DNA of 64,000 bases from Bacillota bacterium (GCA_023416585.1 JAEZHM010000081.1:1-64000); one strand, 5' to 3'. Shown: positions 1 to 9,318, counted from the first letter of the stretch. The notes: generated by a model from the letters alone, not told the origin. Numbers and translations are program-made.

Positions 1-9
1 CCCCCATGC

Positions 10-15
10 TATAAT
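10..15 (+). promoter_or_regulatory. -10 box of the pyr operon promoter
   Basis: A perfect TATAAT lies about 50 bp before the pyrB start. The matching -35 would fall outside the window, so the promoter is only half seen. The transcription start should be near position 22. Confidence 0.55.
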
Positions 16-23
16 TGGGCAAT

Positions 24-41
24 TTGTGGACAAGTCCACAA
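24..41. promoter_or_regulatory. perfect inverted repeat in the pyrB leader (operator or RNA hairpin)
   Basis: TTGTGGAC and GTCCACAA form a perfect 8-bp inverted repeat separated by two A. It begins right after the predicted transcription start and ends about 22 bp before the pyrB start codon. It could be a repressor operator or a short hairpin at the 5' end of the mRNA. It is too short, and lacks a T-run, to be a terminator. Confidence 0.45.
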
Positions 42-63
42 GTCATAATAAGGGGGAAGAGAC

Positions 64-939
64 GTGGCAAGAGACCTGTTAACCCTCAGTGATGTCAGGA
101 TATCGGAAGTCATGGCGCTTTTAAACGAAGCCCAAGCCTTCCGGGACAAAGCAATTTTTCCCAATCTTTCCGGAAAAGTCGCATGTAATCTCTTTTTTGA
201 AGCTTCGACCCGCACCCAATACAGTTTCTGCGTTGCAGAAGAGAAGTTGGGAATGCGGGTCGTTTCTTTTCATCCGGAATCATCGTCCCTTCAGAAAAAC
301 GAAAGCTTTTATGATACGGTGAAGACGTTTGACAGCTTCGGGGTGGATGCGCTTGTGATCCGGCACTCGGAAAACGAATACTACCGGCAGCTTTTGGGCC
401 ATGTGCGCGCTCCTATTTTGAACGGGGGCGACGGCACGGGCAACCATCCCACCCAATCGCTGCTGGACCTTTTGACCATTCGCCAGGAGTATGGCGGGTT
501 TGCCGGGCTGAAGGTGGCCATCATCGGGGATGTGAAGCATTCCAGAGTGGCCCACACCAATTATGAGATCATGCGCCGGCTGGGGATCAAGGTGGTGGTC
601 TCGGGGCCAGAGGATTTCATGGCGCCGGAGCTTTATACCGAGGATCTTAATGAGGCCATCACCACCAGCGACGTGGTGATGTTGCTGCGCATCCAGTACG
701 AGCGTCACCGCATGCGGGATCATTTCACCCAGGAGGATTACCACCAAAAGTACGGTCTGACCCGTAAGCGGGTGGATTCCATGAAAAAGGGCGCCATCAT
801 CATGCATCCCGCGCCGGTAAACCGCAATGTGGAGATTGCTGATGATCTGGTGGAGTGTGAAAAATCGCGTATTTTTAAACAGATGGAAAACGGTGTGTAC
901 ATCCGCATGGCCGCGCTGCACCGGGCCATCACGGGGTGA
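64..939 (+). CDS. pyrB: aspartate carbamoyltransferase catalytic subunit
   Basis: This 291-residue protein is the catalytic chain of aspartate transcarbamylase. It joins carbamoyl phosphate and aspartate in the first committed step of UMP synthesis. The carbamoyl-phosphate loop STRT is at about residues 48-51, followed by the conserved HPTQ, HSRVAH and HPAPVNR segments. The start is GTG, preceded by an AGGGGGAAGAG ribosome site; this keeps the usual N-terminus but leaves the protein slightly shorter than the common 300-310 residues. No pyrI regulatory gene follows, which fits Gram-positive enzymes. It is the first gene of a pyr operon, with pyrC starting 4 bp downstream. Identity is secure from both motifs and context. 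Confidence 0.97.
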   Translation: MARDLLTLSDVRISEVMALLNEAQAFRDKAIFPNLSGKVACNLFFEASTRTQYSFCVAEEKLGMRVVSFHPESSSLQKNESFYDTVKTFDSFGVDALVIRHSENEYYRQLLGHVRAPILNGGDGTGNHPTQSLLDLLTIRQEYGGFAGLKVAIIGDVKHSRVAHTNYEIMRRLGIKVVVSGPEDFMAPELYTEDLNEAITTSDVVMLLRIQYERHRMRDHFTQEDYHQKYGLTRKRVDSMKKGAIIMHPAPVNRNVEIADDLVECEKSRIFKQMENGVYIRMAALHRAITG

Positions 940-943
940 CGGG

Positions 944-2230
944 ATGAGTGGAAGAATGCTTTTAAAAGGCGGGACTGCCTTCCTAAATGGTAGACTGGAA
1001 AAGGCGGATGTTCTCATCGGGGATGGAATCATTCTTGACATCGGGCCTATGATCATAGCGCCGGAAGCGCAGGTGTTATCAGCCACAGGGATGATTATTT
1101 CCCCCGGCTTTGTGGATGTGCATGTCCATTTGCGGGAGCCGGGCCTGAACCATAAGGAGACTATATTAACCGGGACAAGGGCCGCGGCGGCGGGTGGGTT
1201 CACCACTGTGTGCGCCATGCCCAATGTAAGCCCCGTGCCGGATTGCGTTGAAGCCTTTCATGAGCAGCTTGACATCATCCGCCGGGACGCTCTGGTAGAG
1301 GTTATCCCCTACGGGTCTATCACCAAGGGGGAAAAGGGGCAGGAACTTGCCGATATAGAGGGGCTTGCTCCCTTGTGCGCCGGGTTTTCGGATGACGGCA
1401 AGGGTGTTCAGTCGCTGGAAATGATGCGCGCCGCCATGAAGCGGATCGCTGCGGTAAACGGGTTGCTCTCAGCCCACTGCGAGGAGGAGGGCTTGATACC
1501 GACCGGCGGATGCGTCCATGATGGATTATATGCCAAGCGCTTTTCCTTGCCGGGCATCCCCTCCAAATCTGAATGGCTGCCCATTGCGCGGGATATTGAG
1601 TTGGCTGCGGAAACAGGGGTACGTTACCATGTATGCCATGTCTCCGCCAAGGAAAGCGTGGAGCTGATACGCAAGGCCAAGAAGCAGGGGCTTAAGGTTT
1701 CCTGCGAGTGCACGCCCCACCAAATCATGCTCTGTGATGAAGATATTCAGGAGGATGACGGCCGTTACAAGATGAATCCGCCTTTAAGAAGCCGCGAGGA
1801 CCGGGAAGCCATTATTGAGGGGCTTGTGGACGGAACCATCGACTGTATCGCCACCGACCATGCCCCCCATGCTTTGGCGGAAAAAAGCCTGGGGCTAAAT
1901 CGCAGCAGTTTCGGCGTGGTTGGGCTGGAAACGGCCTTTGCGGTGTGCTATACGGCGCTGGTGAAAACGGGGCGGATGACCGTCGAAAAGCTATTGGACA
2001 AGCTGACCGCTTCCCCGGCCCGTATTCTAAATAGGGAGCAAACTTTGAAAGCAGGCGCCAGGGCGGATATCGCGGTGCTGGATGTGAATGAAACGTGGCG
2101 GGTGGAGCCGGAAAAGTTTCTTTCTATGGGCAGGGCAACGCCTTTTGCAGGGATGGAACTGACGGGCAGGGTGGTTGCCACATTTCATTACAGCAGACAA
2201 ATTTTTAACAAAACCATGTTTCATTCCTGA
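944..2230 (+). CDS. pyrC: dihydroorotase
   Basis: Dihydroorotase cyclises carbamoyl aspartate to dihydroorotate using a binuclear zinc centre. The 428-residue protein has the zinc motif HVHLREPG (His60 and His62) and the late DHAPH segment with catalytic Asp305, typical of the long type I enzymes found in Bacillus. The open frame extends upstream into pyrB, but the ATG at 944, 4 bp after the pyrB stop, gives the normal N-terminus; an ATG at 956 is a second possibility. It is normally co-transcribed with carA, but here 468 bp of non-coding sequence with a repeat separates the two genes. Confidence 0.96.
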   Translation: MSGRMLLKGGTAFLNGRLEKADVLIGDGIILDIGPMIIAPEAQVLSATGMIISPGFVDVHVHLREPGLNHKETILTGTRAAAAGGFTTVCAMPNVSPVPDCVEAFHEQLDIIRRDALVEVIPYGSITKGEKGQELADIEGLAPLCAGFSDDGKGVQSLEMMRAAMKRIAAVNGLLSAHCEEEGLIPTGGCVHDGLYAKRFSLPGIPSKSEWLPIARDIELAAETGVRYHVCHVSAKESVELIRKAKKQGLKVSCECTPHQIMLCDEDIQEDDGRYKMNPPLRSREDREAIIEGLVDGTIDCIATDHAPHALAEKSLGLNRSSFGVVGLETAFAVCYTALVKTGRMTVEKLLDKLTASPARILNREQTLKAGARADIAVLDVNETWRVEPEKFLSMGRATPFAGMELTGRVVATFHYSRQIFNKTMFHS

Positions 2231-2287
2231 GGTTTCATGCCGATAAATCAAATGGAGAGATATAGATAGAAAATTGGAAAACGATGT

Positions 2288-2410
2288 GGCTTCCCTCGAG
2301 GGGGAAGCTTAAGACGAAGGAGACTGATGAGGTGGAAATGGCTGCATAGAGGATTGTGCGGGACACCTCATCCGGCGCTGCGGCGCCACCTTCCCCTCAA
2401 GGGGAAGGCT
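2288..2410. repeat. MITE-like palindromic repeat, copy 1
   Basis: This is an element of about 120 bp with inverted termini. The left end is CTTCCCTCGAGGGGGAAG, the right end CTTCCCCTCAAGGGGAAG, and inside these ACTGATGAGGTG pairs with CACCTCATCCGG. A second copy with the same ends and inner arms lies at 43318-43438. There is no coding capacity, so it resembles a non-autonomous miniature element moved by a transposase elsewhere. It sits inside the pyr operon between pyrC and carA. This copy's left arm carries several substitutions and is probably the more decayed of the two. Confidence 0.8.
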
Positions 2411-2698
2411 TTTGGAGAGTACTTAAGCCGAAGCGGCTGGAGTGTGTTTTTTACAGGCAGGCAATCTATCTGTAATAAGGCAGAGAGATAGAAGTAGGGG
2501 ATTCCAAAGGAATGTATCCCTTTGGTGACGGAACCCGGCCCCCGCCAGTGGCGGAAATGGGCCGGATGGAGGAAACGGGCGAAACAAGCGGTGGGAGCGG
2601 CAGCGAACCGCCGCGCCGATTGAACCCGAGAGGATTCCCAAGGGCAGAGCTCTTGGGTAGGTACAGGGAGGCAGAGACCCCCTGGTTGGGAGGAAAAC
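2411..2698 (+). promoter_or_regulatory. GC-rich, strongly foldable region upstream of carA
   Basis: This stretch has no convincing gene and is rich in nested complementary segments on the mRNA strand. Clear ones are AGCCG/CGGCT (2426-2438), ATTCC/GGAAT (2501-2513), a 12-bp hairpin at 2535-2565 with an AGT loop and one bulge, GCGGT/ACCGC (2588-2611) and CCCAAG/CTTGGG (2637-2657). It ends at the carA ribosome site. It may be a structured leader or an inserted non-coding RNA. I could not match it to a riboswitch family I know. Confidence 0.4.
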
Positions 2699-3799
2699 AT
2701 GAACAGTCCGGACAGGAAGCTGATATTCGAAAACGGCCGGGAGTTTTACGGCACAGGCTTTGGCGCTGCCTGCGACACGGTGTGTGAGGTGGTATTCAAC
2801 ACCTCCATGGTGGGCTACCAGGAGATATTATCGGACCCGTCTTACTGCAGCCAGATGGTTTGCATGACCTATCCCCTCATAGGCAACTACGGCTTGAACG
2901 ATGAGGATTACGAAACACGCACGCCAAAGCTTGGCGGGTTCATCGTGCGGGAATACAACAACGATCCTTCCAACTTCCGCTACACCAAAACGCTGGGGGA
3001 AGTGATGATGGAGAATGGCATCCCAGGCATTGAGGGTGTGGACACCAGGCAGATCACAAGGATGCTCAGGGATGAGGGCAGCATGAGGGCACTTTTGACC
3101 GATGCCGGCTGTGACAGGCTGGAAGGGCTGAATCGCCTTCGTGACACGGCGGATGTCCACGACCAGGTGCCAAGGGTAAGCTGCAAAAAGCTGTGGTATT
3201 CCCGCACGCCTAACTTCAGCTACAGCGTGGTGGCGGTGGACTGTGGCATCAAGCACAATATTATCAGAAGGCTGAATCAAAAGGGCTGCAATGTAACCAT
3301 TGTGCCTTTTGATACGCCGGCGGAAACGCTGATGGCCTTGCGGCCTGACGGGCTGTTTTTGTCCAACGGCCCCGGCGACCCTAGGGATGTGCAACCGTTG
3401 GTAGAACTGGTGAGGTCGCTGCAAGGCAGGCTGCCTATCTTTGGCATCTGTCTTGGGCATCAGATGATCGCGCTGGCTAACGGCGCGAAAACATATAAGA
3501 TGAAGTTTGGCCACCGGGGCGGCAACCACCCTGTCAAGAACATCGATACCGGCAAGGTGGAATTGACTTCGCAGAACCACTCCTACGCGGTGGATGTAGA
3601 TTCGCTTTCCGGCACATCCCTGCACCTAAGCCATCTCAATCTGCTGGACAACACTGCGGAAGGATTACGCAACGACAACCAGCGCATATTCAGCGTGCAG
3701 TACCACCCGGAAAGCGCGCCTGGCCCCCAGGACAGCGACTACCTGTTCGACATCTTCTTAAAGCACATGCAGGAGCAAAAGGAGGGCCAAAATGCCTAA
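2699..3799 (+). CDS. carA: carbamoyl-phosphate synthase small (glutaminase) subunit
   Basis: CarA hydrolyses glutamine and channels ammonia to CarB for carbamoyl phosphate synthesis. The N-terminal CPSase small-chain domain is followed by a class I glutamine amidotransferase domain with FGICLGHQ (nucleophile Cys251) and HPES (His336, Glu338). The length of 366 residues is normal. The ATG at 2699 follows GGGAGG at a good distance. A longer frame reading through the upstream GC-rich region is in another phase and is not real. The gene overlaps carB by 8 bp, so the two subunits are translationally coupled. Being next to pyrB, this pair probably serves pyrimidines, though it may also feed arginine synthesis. 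Confidence 0.97.
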   Translation: MNSPDRKLIFENGREFYGTGFGAACDTVCEVVFNTSMVGYQEILSDPSYCSQMVCMTYPLIGNYGLNDEDYETRTPKLGGFIVREYNNDPSNFRYTKTLGEVMMENGIPGIEGVDTRQITRMLRDEGSMRALLTDAGCDRLEGLNRLRDTADVHDQVPRVSCKKLWYSRTPNFSYSVVAVDCGIKHNIIRRLNQKGCNVTIVPFDTPAETLMALRPDGLFLSNGPGDPRDVQPLVELVRSLQGRLPIFGICLGHQMIALANGAKTYKMKFGHRGGNHPVKNIDTGKVELTSQNHSYAVDVDSLSGTSLHLSHLNLLDNTAEGLRNDNQRIFSVQYHPESAPGPQDSDYLFDIFLKHMQEQKEGQNA

Positions 3800-6700
3800 G
3801 CGCGCAGATATCAAAAAAATACTGGTCATCGGCTCCGGCCCCATCGTAATCGGCCAGGCTGCTGAGTTTGACTATTCCGGCACTCAGGCCTGCCTGGCGC
3901 TGAAGGAGCAGGGGTATACGGTAATCCTGGTGAATTCCAACCCTGCCACCATCATGACCGATACCAACATCGCCAGCAAGGTGTACATGGAGCCGCTGAC
4001 GCTGGAATACGTGGCTAAGATCATCCGCAAGGAACGGCCGGACGCGCTCTTGCCTACCCTGGGCGGGCAGACAGGCCTGAACCTGGCCATGCAGCTGTAC
4101 CAAAAAGGCGTTTTGCGGGAATGCCGGTGTGAGATACTGGGAACCGGGTTTGACTCCATTTCTCAGGCGGAGGATAGGGAAAAGTTCAAGCACCTGTGCC
4201 AGAGAATCGGCGAGCCGGTGATTGCCTCCGATATCGCAGAGACAATAGAACAGGCGGTAGAGGTAGCTAAAAAGATTAGCTATCCCGTTGTGCTGCGCCC
4301 TGCTTTCACATTGGGCGGCACCGGCGGCGGCTTTGCGGATAACGAGGAAGAACTGCTCGAAGTGGCGGAGAACGCGCTGCGCTTATCCCCGGTGCAGCAG
4401 GTGCTGGTGGAAAAATCCATCCGGGGCTATAAAGAAATTGAATACGAGGTCATGCGGGATAAGAATGACACGGCCCTTACCATCTGTAACATGGAAAACA
4501 TCGACCCCGTAGGCGTTCACACGGGAGATTCCATTGTTGTTTGCCCCTCCCAAACGCTGACCAACAAGGAATACCACATGCTGCGCGACGCGGCACTAAG
4601 GCTCATTCGCGCGTTGAACATAGAGGGCGGCTGCAACGTGCAGTTCGCGCTTGACCCTTATTCCATGGCCTATTATGTGATCGAGGTCAACCCCAGGGTC
4701 TCCCGCTCTTCCGCACTGGCCTCCAAGGCCAGCGGCTACCCAATCGCCAGGGTCAGCGCGCTGATCGCCGTAGGCATGACGCTGGATGAGATCCGCATTG
4801 CCAATACTCCAGCCAGCTTTGAGCCAACGCTTGACTATGTGGTTACCAAAATCGCCAGGTTCCCCTTCGACAAGTTTGATAAGGCCTCCCGCCAATTATC
4901 CACGCAAATGAAGGCCACGGGTGAGATCATGGCTATTGGCCGCACCATGGAGGAAAGCTTGCTCAAAGCCGTGCGCTCCCTGGAGGCGGGGGTGACACAT
5001 ATATGGCTGAAGAAGTTTGACCATATGCCTACGGAGGAATTGTTAAGGCTCATCAAGAATCCTACCGATGAGCGGCTGTACGCCATCGGGGAACTGTTAA
5101 GACGTGGCGAGGACCCAGCCAGGATCTGCGACATCACGAAAATAGACTATTTCTTTATCAGCAAGATCCGCAAGATTATTGACTTTGAGAAAGAGGTCAA
5201 ACAGAACATCGGCGATGTGGAAGCATTGCGGGCGGCCAAGCGCATGGGCCTATCCGACGGGTACATCGGCAAATGGTGGCGTATGAGCGAACTGGAAGTC
5301 TACACGTTGCGCAAAAAGCACGGGATCCTGCCGGTGTACAAGATGATTGACACCTGCGCCAGCGAGTTTGATTCCTACATCCCTTATTTCTACTCCACCT
5401 ACGAGTCGGAAAACGAGTCCATCGTCACGGATAAAAAATCGGTGGTGGTCCTTGGCGCAGGCCCTATCCGTATAGGTCAGGGGGTAGAGTTCGACTACTC
5501 CACCGTACATGCCATCTGGGCCATCCGGGAGGCGGGATACGAGGCCATTATCATCAACAACAACCCGGAAACCGTATCAACCGATTATTCCGTCAGCGAC
5601 AAGCTGTATTTTGAGCCCCTAACCGTGGAAGATGTGATGAACATCATCGATATGGAAAAGCCCTATGGCGTTATCGTATCGCTGGGCGGGCAGACTGCCA
5701 TTAACCTGGCCGACCGGCTGCACAAGCTGGGTGTGCCCATCATCGGCACGGATGTACATGCCATAGAAAAGGCGGAAAACCGGGACAGCTTTGAAAAGAC
5801 GCTGCGTCAATTGAATATCCCCCAGCCTCCGGGGAGGGCTGTCACGAGGATCGAGGACGGGCTGGAAACGGCCAATATGCTCGGCTATCCCGTGCTGGTG
5901 AGGCCATCTTACGTACTGGGCGGAAGGGCCATGCAGATCGTGCATGACGACGAGGGTTTGAAACGATATTTAAGCGAGGCAGTCCTTGTTACCGAGGATC
6001 AGCCGGTGCTGGTGGACCGCTACATCTCCGGCAAGGAGCTGGAGGTGGACGCGGTGTGTGACGGAACTGATGTGTTTATCCCGGGTATCATGCAGCATGT
6101 GGAGCATACCGGCGTCCATTCCGGCGATTCCATCAGCGTCTACCCAACCTTTTCCATAAGCGGCCAGGTAAAAGAAACGATCGTGGATTATACGGTACGC
6201 CTGGGGCTTGGCATCGGCATCAAGGGGCCTTTCAACGTACAGTTCATTGTGGACGATCAAGAAAAGGTGTACGTCATTGAGGTGAACCCGCGCTCCTCTC
6301 GCACTGTGCCATTTATATCCAAGGCCACGGGGGTGCGTTTGGCCAATATCGCCACTAAGATCGCTTTGGGACAGAGTATTGCTATGCAGGGGTACACGAC
6401 CGGCGTTGCACAGGAGCGCAAGCGCTGGTACGTAAAGGCTCCGGTGTTCTCCTTCAGCAAGCTCCGCGGAGCGGATGCGTATCTTTCCCCGGAAATGAAA
6501 TCCACGGGCGAGGCCATCGGCTACGACGATACGCTGAACCGGGCGCTGTATAAGGCGCTGCAAGCCGCCAACATGCGGGTGGTCAACTATGGCACAGTGC
6601 TGGCTACCATCGCCGACGAGGATAAAAAGCGGGCGCTGCCGCTGATCCGGCGGTTTTACGACCTGGGCTTCAACATTGAAGCCACGGCGGGCACCGCAGC

Positions 6701-6980
6701 GTTCCTGAAGGAAAATGGAATCCGAACCCGTATGCGTAAAAAGATCAGCGAGGGCAGTTATGAAATTCAGGAATCGTTAAAGCTTGGGTATGTGGCCTAC
6801 GTCATCAATACTATCAGTGAGCAGGCGGGGGATACTCACCGCCATGATGGATTCCTGATCCGCCGCTGGGCGGTGGAAAACAATGTAACAGTATTCACCT
6901 CCCTGGACACGGTAAAGGTTTTGCTGGATGTGCTGGAGGAGATCACGCTTAAGGTATCAACTATCGATAGTGAGGAGTAA
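3792..6980 (+). CDS. carB: carbamoyl-phosphate synthase large subunit
   Basis: At 1062 residues this is a full-length CarB with two homologous ATP-grasp halves. The first half activates bicarbonate and the second phosphorylates carbamate. The ADFGSGP-like starts of both halves are visible (IGSGPIVIGQ near residue 13 and LGAGPIRIGQ in the middle), as are VNPRVSRSSALASKA and VNPRSSRTVPFISKA. The last 130 residues are the MGS-like allosteric domain, where UMP, IMP or ornithine act in characterised enzymes. The ATG lies inside the end of carA. Only 3 bp separate it from pyrK. Confidence 0.98.
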   Translation: MPKRADIKKILVIGSGPIVIGQAAEFDYSGTQACLALKEQGYTVILVNSNPATIMTDTNIASKVYMEPLTLEYVAKIIRKERPDALLPTLGGQTGLNLAMQLYQKGVLRECRCEILGTGFDSISQAEDREKFKHLCQRIGEPVIASDIAETIEQAVEVAKKISYPVVLRPAFTLGGTGGGFADNEEELLEVAENALRLSPVQQVLVEKSIRGYKEIEYEVMRDKNDTALTICNMENIDPVGVHTGDSIVVCPSQTLTNKEYHMLRDAALRLIRALNIEGGCNVQFALDPYSMAYYVIEVNPRVSRSSALASKASGYPIARVSALIAVGMTLDEIRIANTPASFEPTLDYVVTKIARFPFDKFDKASRQLSTQMKATGEIMAIGRTMEESLLKAVRSLEAGVTHIWLKKFDHMPTEELLRLIKNPTDERLYAIGELLRRGEDPARICDITKIDYFFISKIRKIIDFEKEVKQNIGDVEALRAAKRMGLSDGYIGKWWRMSELEVYTLRKKHGILPVYKMIDTCASEFDSYIPYFYSTYESENESIVTDKKSVVVLGAGPIRIGQGVEFDYSTVHAIWAIREAGYEAIIINNNPETVSTDYSVSDKLYFEPLTVEDVMNIIDMEKPYGVIVSLGGQTAINLADRLHKLGVPIIGTDVHAIEKAENRDSFEKTLRQLNIPQPPGRAVTRIEDGLETANMLGYPVLVRPSYVLGGRAMQIVHDDEGLKRYLSEAVLVTEDQPVLVDRYISGKELEVDAVCDGTDVFIPGIMQHVEHTGVHSGDSISVYPTFSISGQVKETIVDYTVRLGLGIGIKGPFNVQFIVDDQEKVYVIEVNPRSSRTVPFISKATGVRLANIATKIALGQSIAMQGYTTGVAQERKRWYVKAPVFSFSKLRGADAYLSPEMKSTGEAIGYDDTLNRALYKALQAANMRVVNYGTVLATIADEDKKRALPLIRRFYDLGFNIEATAGTAAFLKENGIRTRMRKKISEGSYEIQESLKLGYVAYVINTISEQAGDTHRHDGFLIRRWAVENNVTVFTSLDTVKVLLDVLEEITLKVSTIDSEE

Positions 6981-6983
6981 TTT

Positions 6984-7712
6984 ATGATAACGCAAGGCAT
7001 TTTTGAGGTAGCGGAGAATAAGTGCATCGCCAGGGATGTGTGGGAGATCACGCTTTTAGGGAATACTTCCGCTATAAAGCATCCGGGCCAGTTTGTGAAC
7101 GTGCATTTGGACGGCTTGTATCTACGCCGGCCCATCAGTGTATGTACCTGGAATGATAAATCTATGAAGCTGATCTACAAAGTAATGGGGAAAGGCACCG
7201 CTTGCATGTCACAGCTAAATATAGGCGATAAACTGGACATGCTGACGGGCCTTGGCAATGGTTTTACAGCAGCCAGCGCCCGCGGAAAAAGCATTGCGAT
7301 CATCGGCGGCGGCGTAGGCGTACCGCCGCTGTACGGCTTGATGCAGCATTTGAAAGGTGAAAACGTACACTGCGTGCTGGGCTTTAATGCTGCGGCGGAT
7401 GTGTTTTATGGGAAAGAGTTTGAAGATTTGGGAGCCAAAGTTACCGTGACCACGGTGGACGGCAGCTTCGGCATGAAGGGCTTTGTGACCGACGCACTCA
7501 AGCAGATGGAATATGATTATTACTTTGCCTGTGGGCCCATGCCAATGCTCAAGGCGGTGCATGCGCTGGGCAAGGAAGGGCAGTTGTCTTTGGAAGCCCG
7601 CATGGGCTGCGGATTTGGCGTGTGCATGAGCTGCTCCTGCCAGATGCAGACCGGTATGAAGCGCATCTGCCTGGAAGGCCCGGTATTTACAAGCCAGGAG
7701 GTAAAGCTATGA
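6984..7712 (+). CDS. pyrK: dihydroorotate dehydrogenase electron-transfer subunit
   Basis: PyrK carries FAD and a 2Fe-2S cluster and passes electrons from the PyrD FMN to NAD+. The 242-residue protein has a ferredoxin-reductase-like FAD domain (RRPISV near residue 50), a NAD-binding glycine stretch IGGGVGVPPLYG, and the C-terminal cluster motif GCGFGVCMSC followed by a distant Cys. Its ribosome site GAGGAG lies in the end of carB. The stop codon overlaps the pyrD start as ATGA. Its presence defines the partner dehydrogenase as class 1B. Confidence 0.96.
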   Translation: MITQGIFEVAENKCIARDVWEITLLGNTSAIKHPGQFVNVHLDGLYLRRPISVCTWNDKSMKLIYKVMGKGTACMSQLNIGDKLDMLTGLGNGFTAASARGKSIAIIGGGVGVPPLYGLMQHLKGENVHCVLGFNAAADVFYGKEFEDLGAKVTVTTVDGSFGMKGFVTDALKQMEYDYYFACGPMPMLKAVHALGKEGQLSLEARMGCGFGVCMSCSCQMQTGMKRICLEGPVFTSQEVKL

Positions 7713-8623
7713 GCGATCTTGCAGTAAGGCTTGCTGGTTTATCGCTTCAAAACCCCGTCATCCCTGCCAGCGGTACCTTCGCCTTCGGCTATGAGATGTC
7801 CAGGTTTTACGACATTAACATTCTGGGCGGTATTGCCATCAAGGCCGCTACACTGGAAGCGCGCTGCGGCAATCCCTTGCCCAGGGTGGCGGAGTGCAGG
7901 GATGGCATGCTTAATGCCATCGGCTTGCAAAACCCCGGTGTCAAGGGTATCATTGAGCATGAGCTGCCAAGACTTAAGCGTCTGTACAAAGGCGTGGTGA
8001 TTGCCAATGTGGCCGGATTTTCCCTGGAGGAATACGCGGCGGTGGCTTTGGCGCTTAACGGGCAGGAGGGTATCGACATCCTGGAGGTGAACGTTTCCTG
8101 CCCCAATGTGCAGCATGGCGGCATGGCCTTTGGCGTTTCACCGGAAGGCGCCGCGGCGGTATGCAGGGCGGTGAAGGATGTCTGCAATAAGCCCGTGTTC
8201 ATGAAGCTGTCGCCCAACGTGACGGATATATGCGATATCGCCAAGGCCTGCGAGGACGCGGGAGCTGACGGCCTGACCATGATCAACACGCTGCTGGGCA
8301 TGGTGGTCGACACCCGCACGGGCCGGCCCATTGTGTCCACCAAAATGGCAGGCTTCTCCGGCCCTGCCATCAAGCCGGTGGCGCTGCGTATGATCTACCA
8401 GGCATACGAGCGGGTTAAAATCCCCATCATCGGCGTAGGCGGCATTGCCTGTGCCGACGATGTGATCGAAATGATGTCGGTCGGGGCATCCGCCGTGCAG
8501 GTAGGCTCCCAAACGCTGGTTGACCCCTGGGCCTTAAAGAAGATTATTGAGGAATTGCCGGAGAAAATGGACAAGTATGGTATCCAAAGCCTGACCGGAA
8601 TTATAGGGAGGTCGCACCAGTGA
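7709..8623 (+). CDS. pyrD: dihydroorotate dehydrogenase, class 1B catalytic subunit
   Basis: This FMN enzyme oxidises dihydroorotate to orotate and, with PyrK, uses NAD+. The 304-residue protein shows NPVIPASGTF near the N-terminus, IGLQNPG, the catalytic-base segment NVSCPN with the Cys typical of class 1 enzymes, and GVGGI in the phosphate-binding region. The frame is open further upstream, but the ATG overlapping the pyrK stop, after AGGAGGTAAAGC, is clearly the start. The stop overlaps the pyrF GTG as GTGA. Tight coupling of pyrK, pyrD and pyrF matches Bacillus. Confidence 0.97.
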   Translation: MSDLAVRLAGLSLQNPVIPASGTFAFGYEMSRFYDINILGGIAIKAATLEARCGNPLPRVAECRDGMLNAIGLQNPGVKGIIEHELPRLKRLYKGVVIANVAGFSLEEYAAVALALNGQEGIDILEVNVSCPNVQHGGMAFGVSPEGAAAVCRAVKDVCNKPVFMKLSPNVTDICDIAKACEDAGADGLTMINTLLGMVVDTRTGRPIVSTKMAGFSGPAIKPVALRMIYQAYERVKIPIIGVGGIACADDVIEMMSVGASAVQVGSQTLVDPWALKKIIEELPEKMDKYGIQSLTGIIGRSHQ

Positions 8624-9318
8624 GGAACGTTATCATCGCCTGTGATTTTCAAAACCGGGAAGAGACCATGGCTTTCCTTGGCCGATTTGACGGCGAAAAG
8701 CCATATTTGAAGATCGGCATGGAGCTTTTTTATGGCGAAGGTCCGGACATCGTGCGAGAAATCAAGGGCGCCGGCTTTCCAGTATTCCTGGACTTAAAGC
8801 TTCATGACATCCCCAACACCGTGAAAAAGGCCATGGCAAACGTGGCCCGCTTAGGAATAGATATGGTGAACGTTCACGCGGCCGGGACCATTGCCATGAT
8901 GGAAGCGGCAAGGGAAGGACTTCTCGCTGGGGCACTGCCCGGAAAGACGATCGATCTGATCGCTGTGACACAGCTTACAAGCACTTCCCAGGAAGTGATG
9001 CAGCGGGAGCTGCTTATTCATGAGAATCTGGAGGATACCGTTTTAAATTACGCGCAAAACGCCAGAATGGCTGGGCTTGACGGCGTTGTCTGCTCGCCCT
9101 TGGAAGTGCATTTGGTGAAGGCGGCCTGTGGAGAAGGTTTTTTGACTGTGACACCCGGCATACGTTATCCAGAAGGAAGCATAGACGATCAGAAGCGTGT
9201 CACCACACCGCAAAAAGCCCGGGAGCTGGGTTCTGATTTTATCGTGGTCGGCCGGCCGATTACCGCCGCCCGCGACCCCAAGGCCGCATGGCTGCAAGTG
9301 AAGGCCGATTTTCTGTAA
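8620..9318 (+). CDS. pyrF: orotidine 5'-phosphate decarboxylase
   Basis: PyrF decarboxylates OMP to UMP, the last step of the pathway. The 232-residue TIM-barrel protein starts with the typical IACDF strand and has the catalytic signature DLKLHDIPNTV; TPGIR and a late VGRPI phosphate loop follow. The start is a GTG overlapping the pyrD stop, preceded by GGGAGG. The length is typical of the group I enzymes of Firmicutes. It is followed after 18 bp by pyrE. Confidence 0.97.
   Translation: MRNVIIACDFQNREETMAFLGRFDGEKPYLKIGMELFYGEGPDIVREIKGAGFPVFLDLKLHDIPNTVKKAMANVARLGIDMVNVHAAGTIAMMEAAREGLLAGALPGKTIDLIAVTQLTSTSQEVMQRELLIHENLEDTVLNYAQNARMAGLDGVVCSPLEVHLVKAACGEGFLTVTPGIRYPEGSIDDQKRVTTPQKARELGSDFIVVGRPITAARDPKAAWLQVKADFL

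Noticed and set aside
280..1224. Long minus-strand open frame of 314 codons across pyrB and pyrC
   Set aside because: It is antisense to two clear genes, lacks a ribosome site and resembles no family; it is a by-product of codon bias.
2655..2690. Possible PyrR-binding loop (CAGGGAGGCAGAGA)
   Set aside because: It only loosely resembles the known PyrR-binding loop, and no antiterminator/terminator pair follows before carA.
2512..2787. Open frame of 91 codons across the carA leader
   Set aside because: No ribosome site, composition rich in Gly, Pro and Arg, and it runs into carA in another phase.
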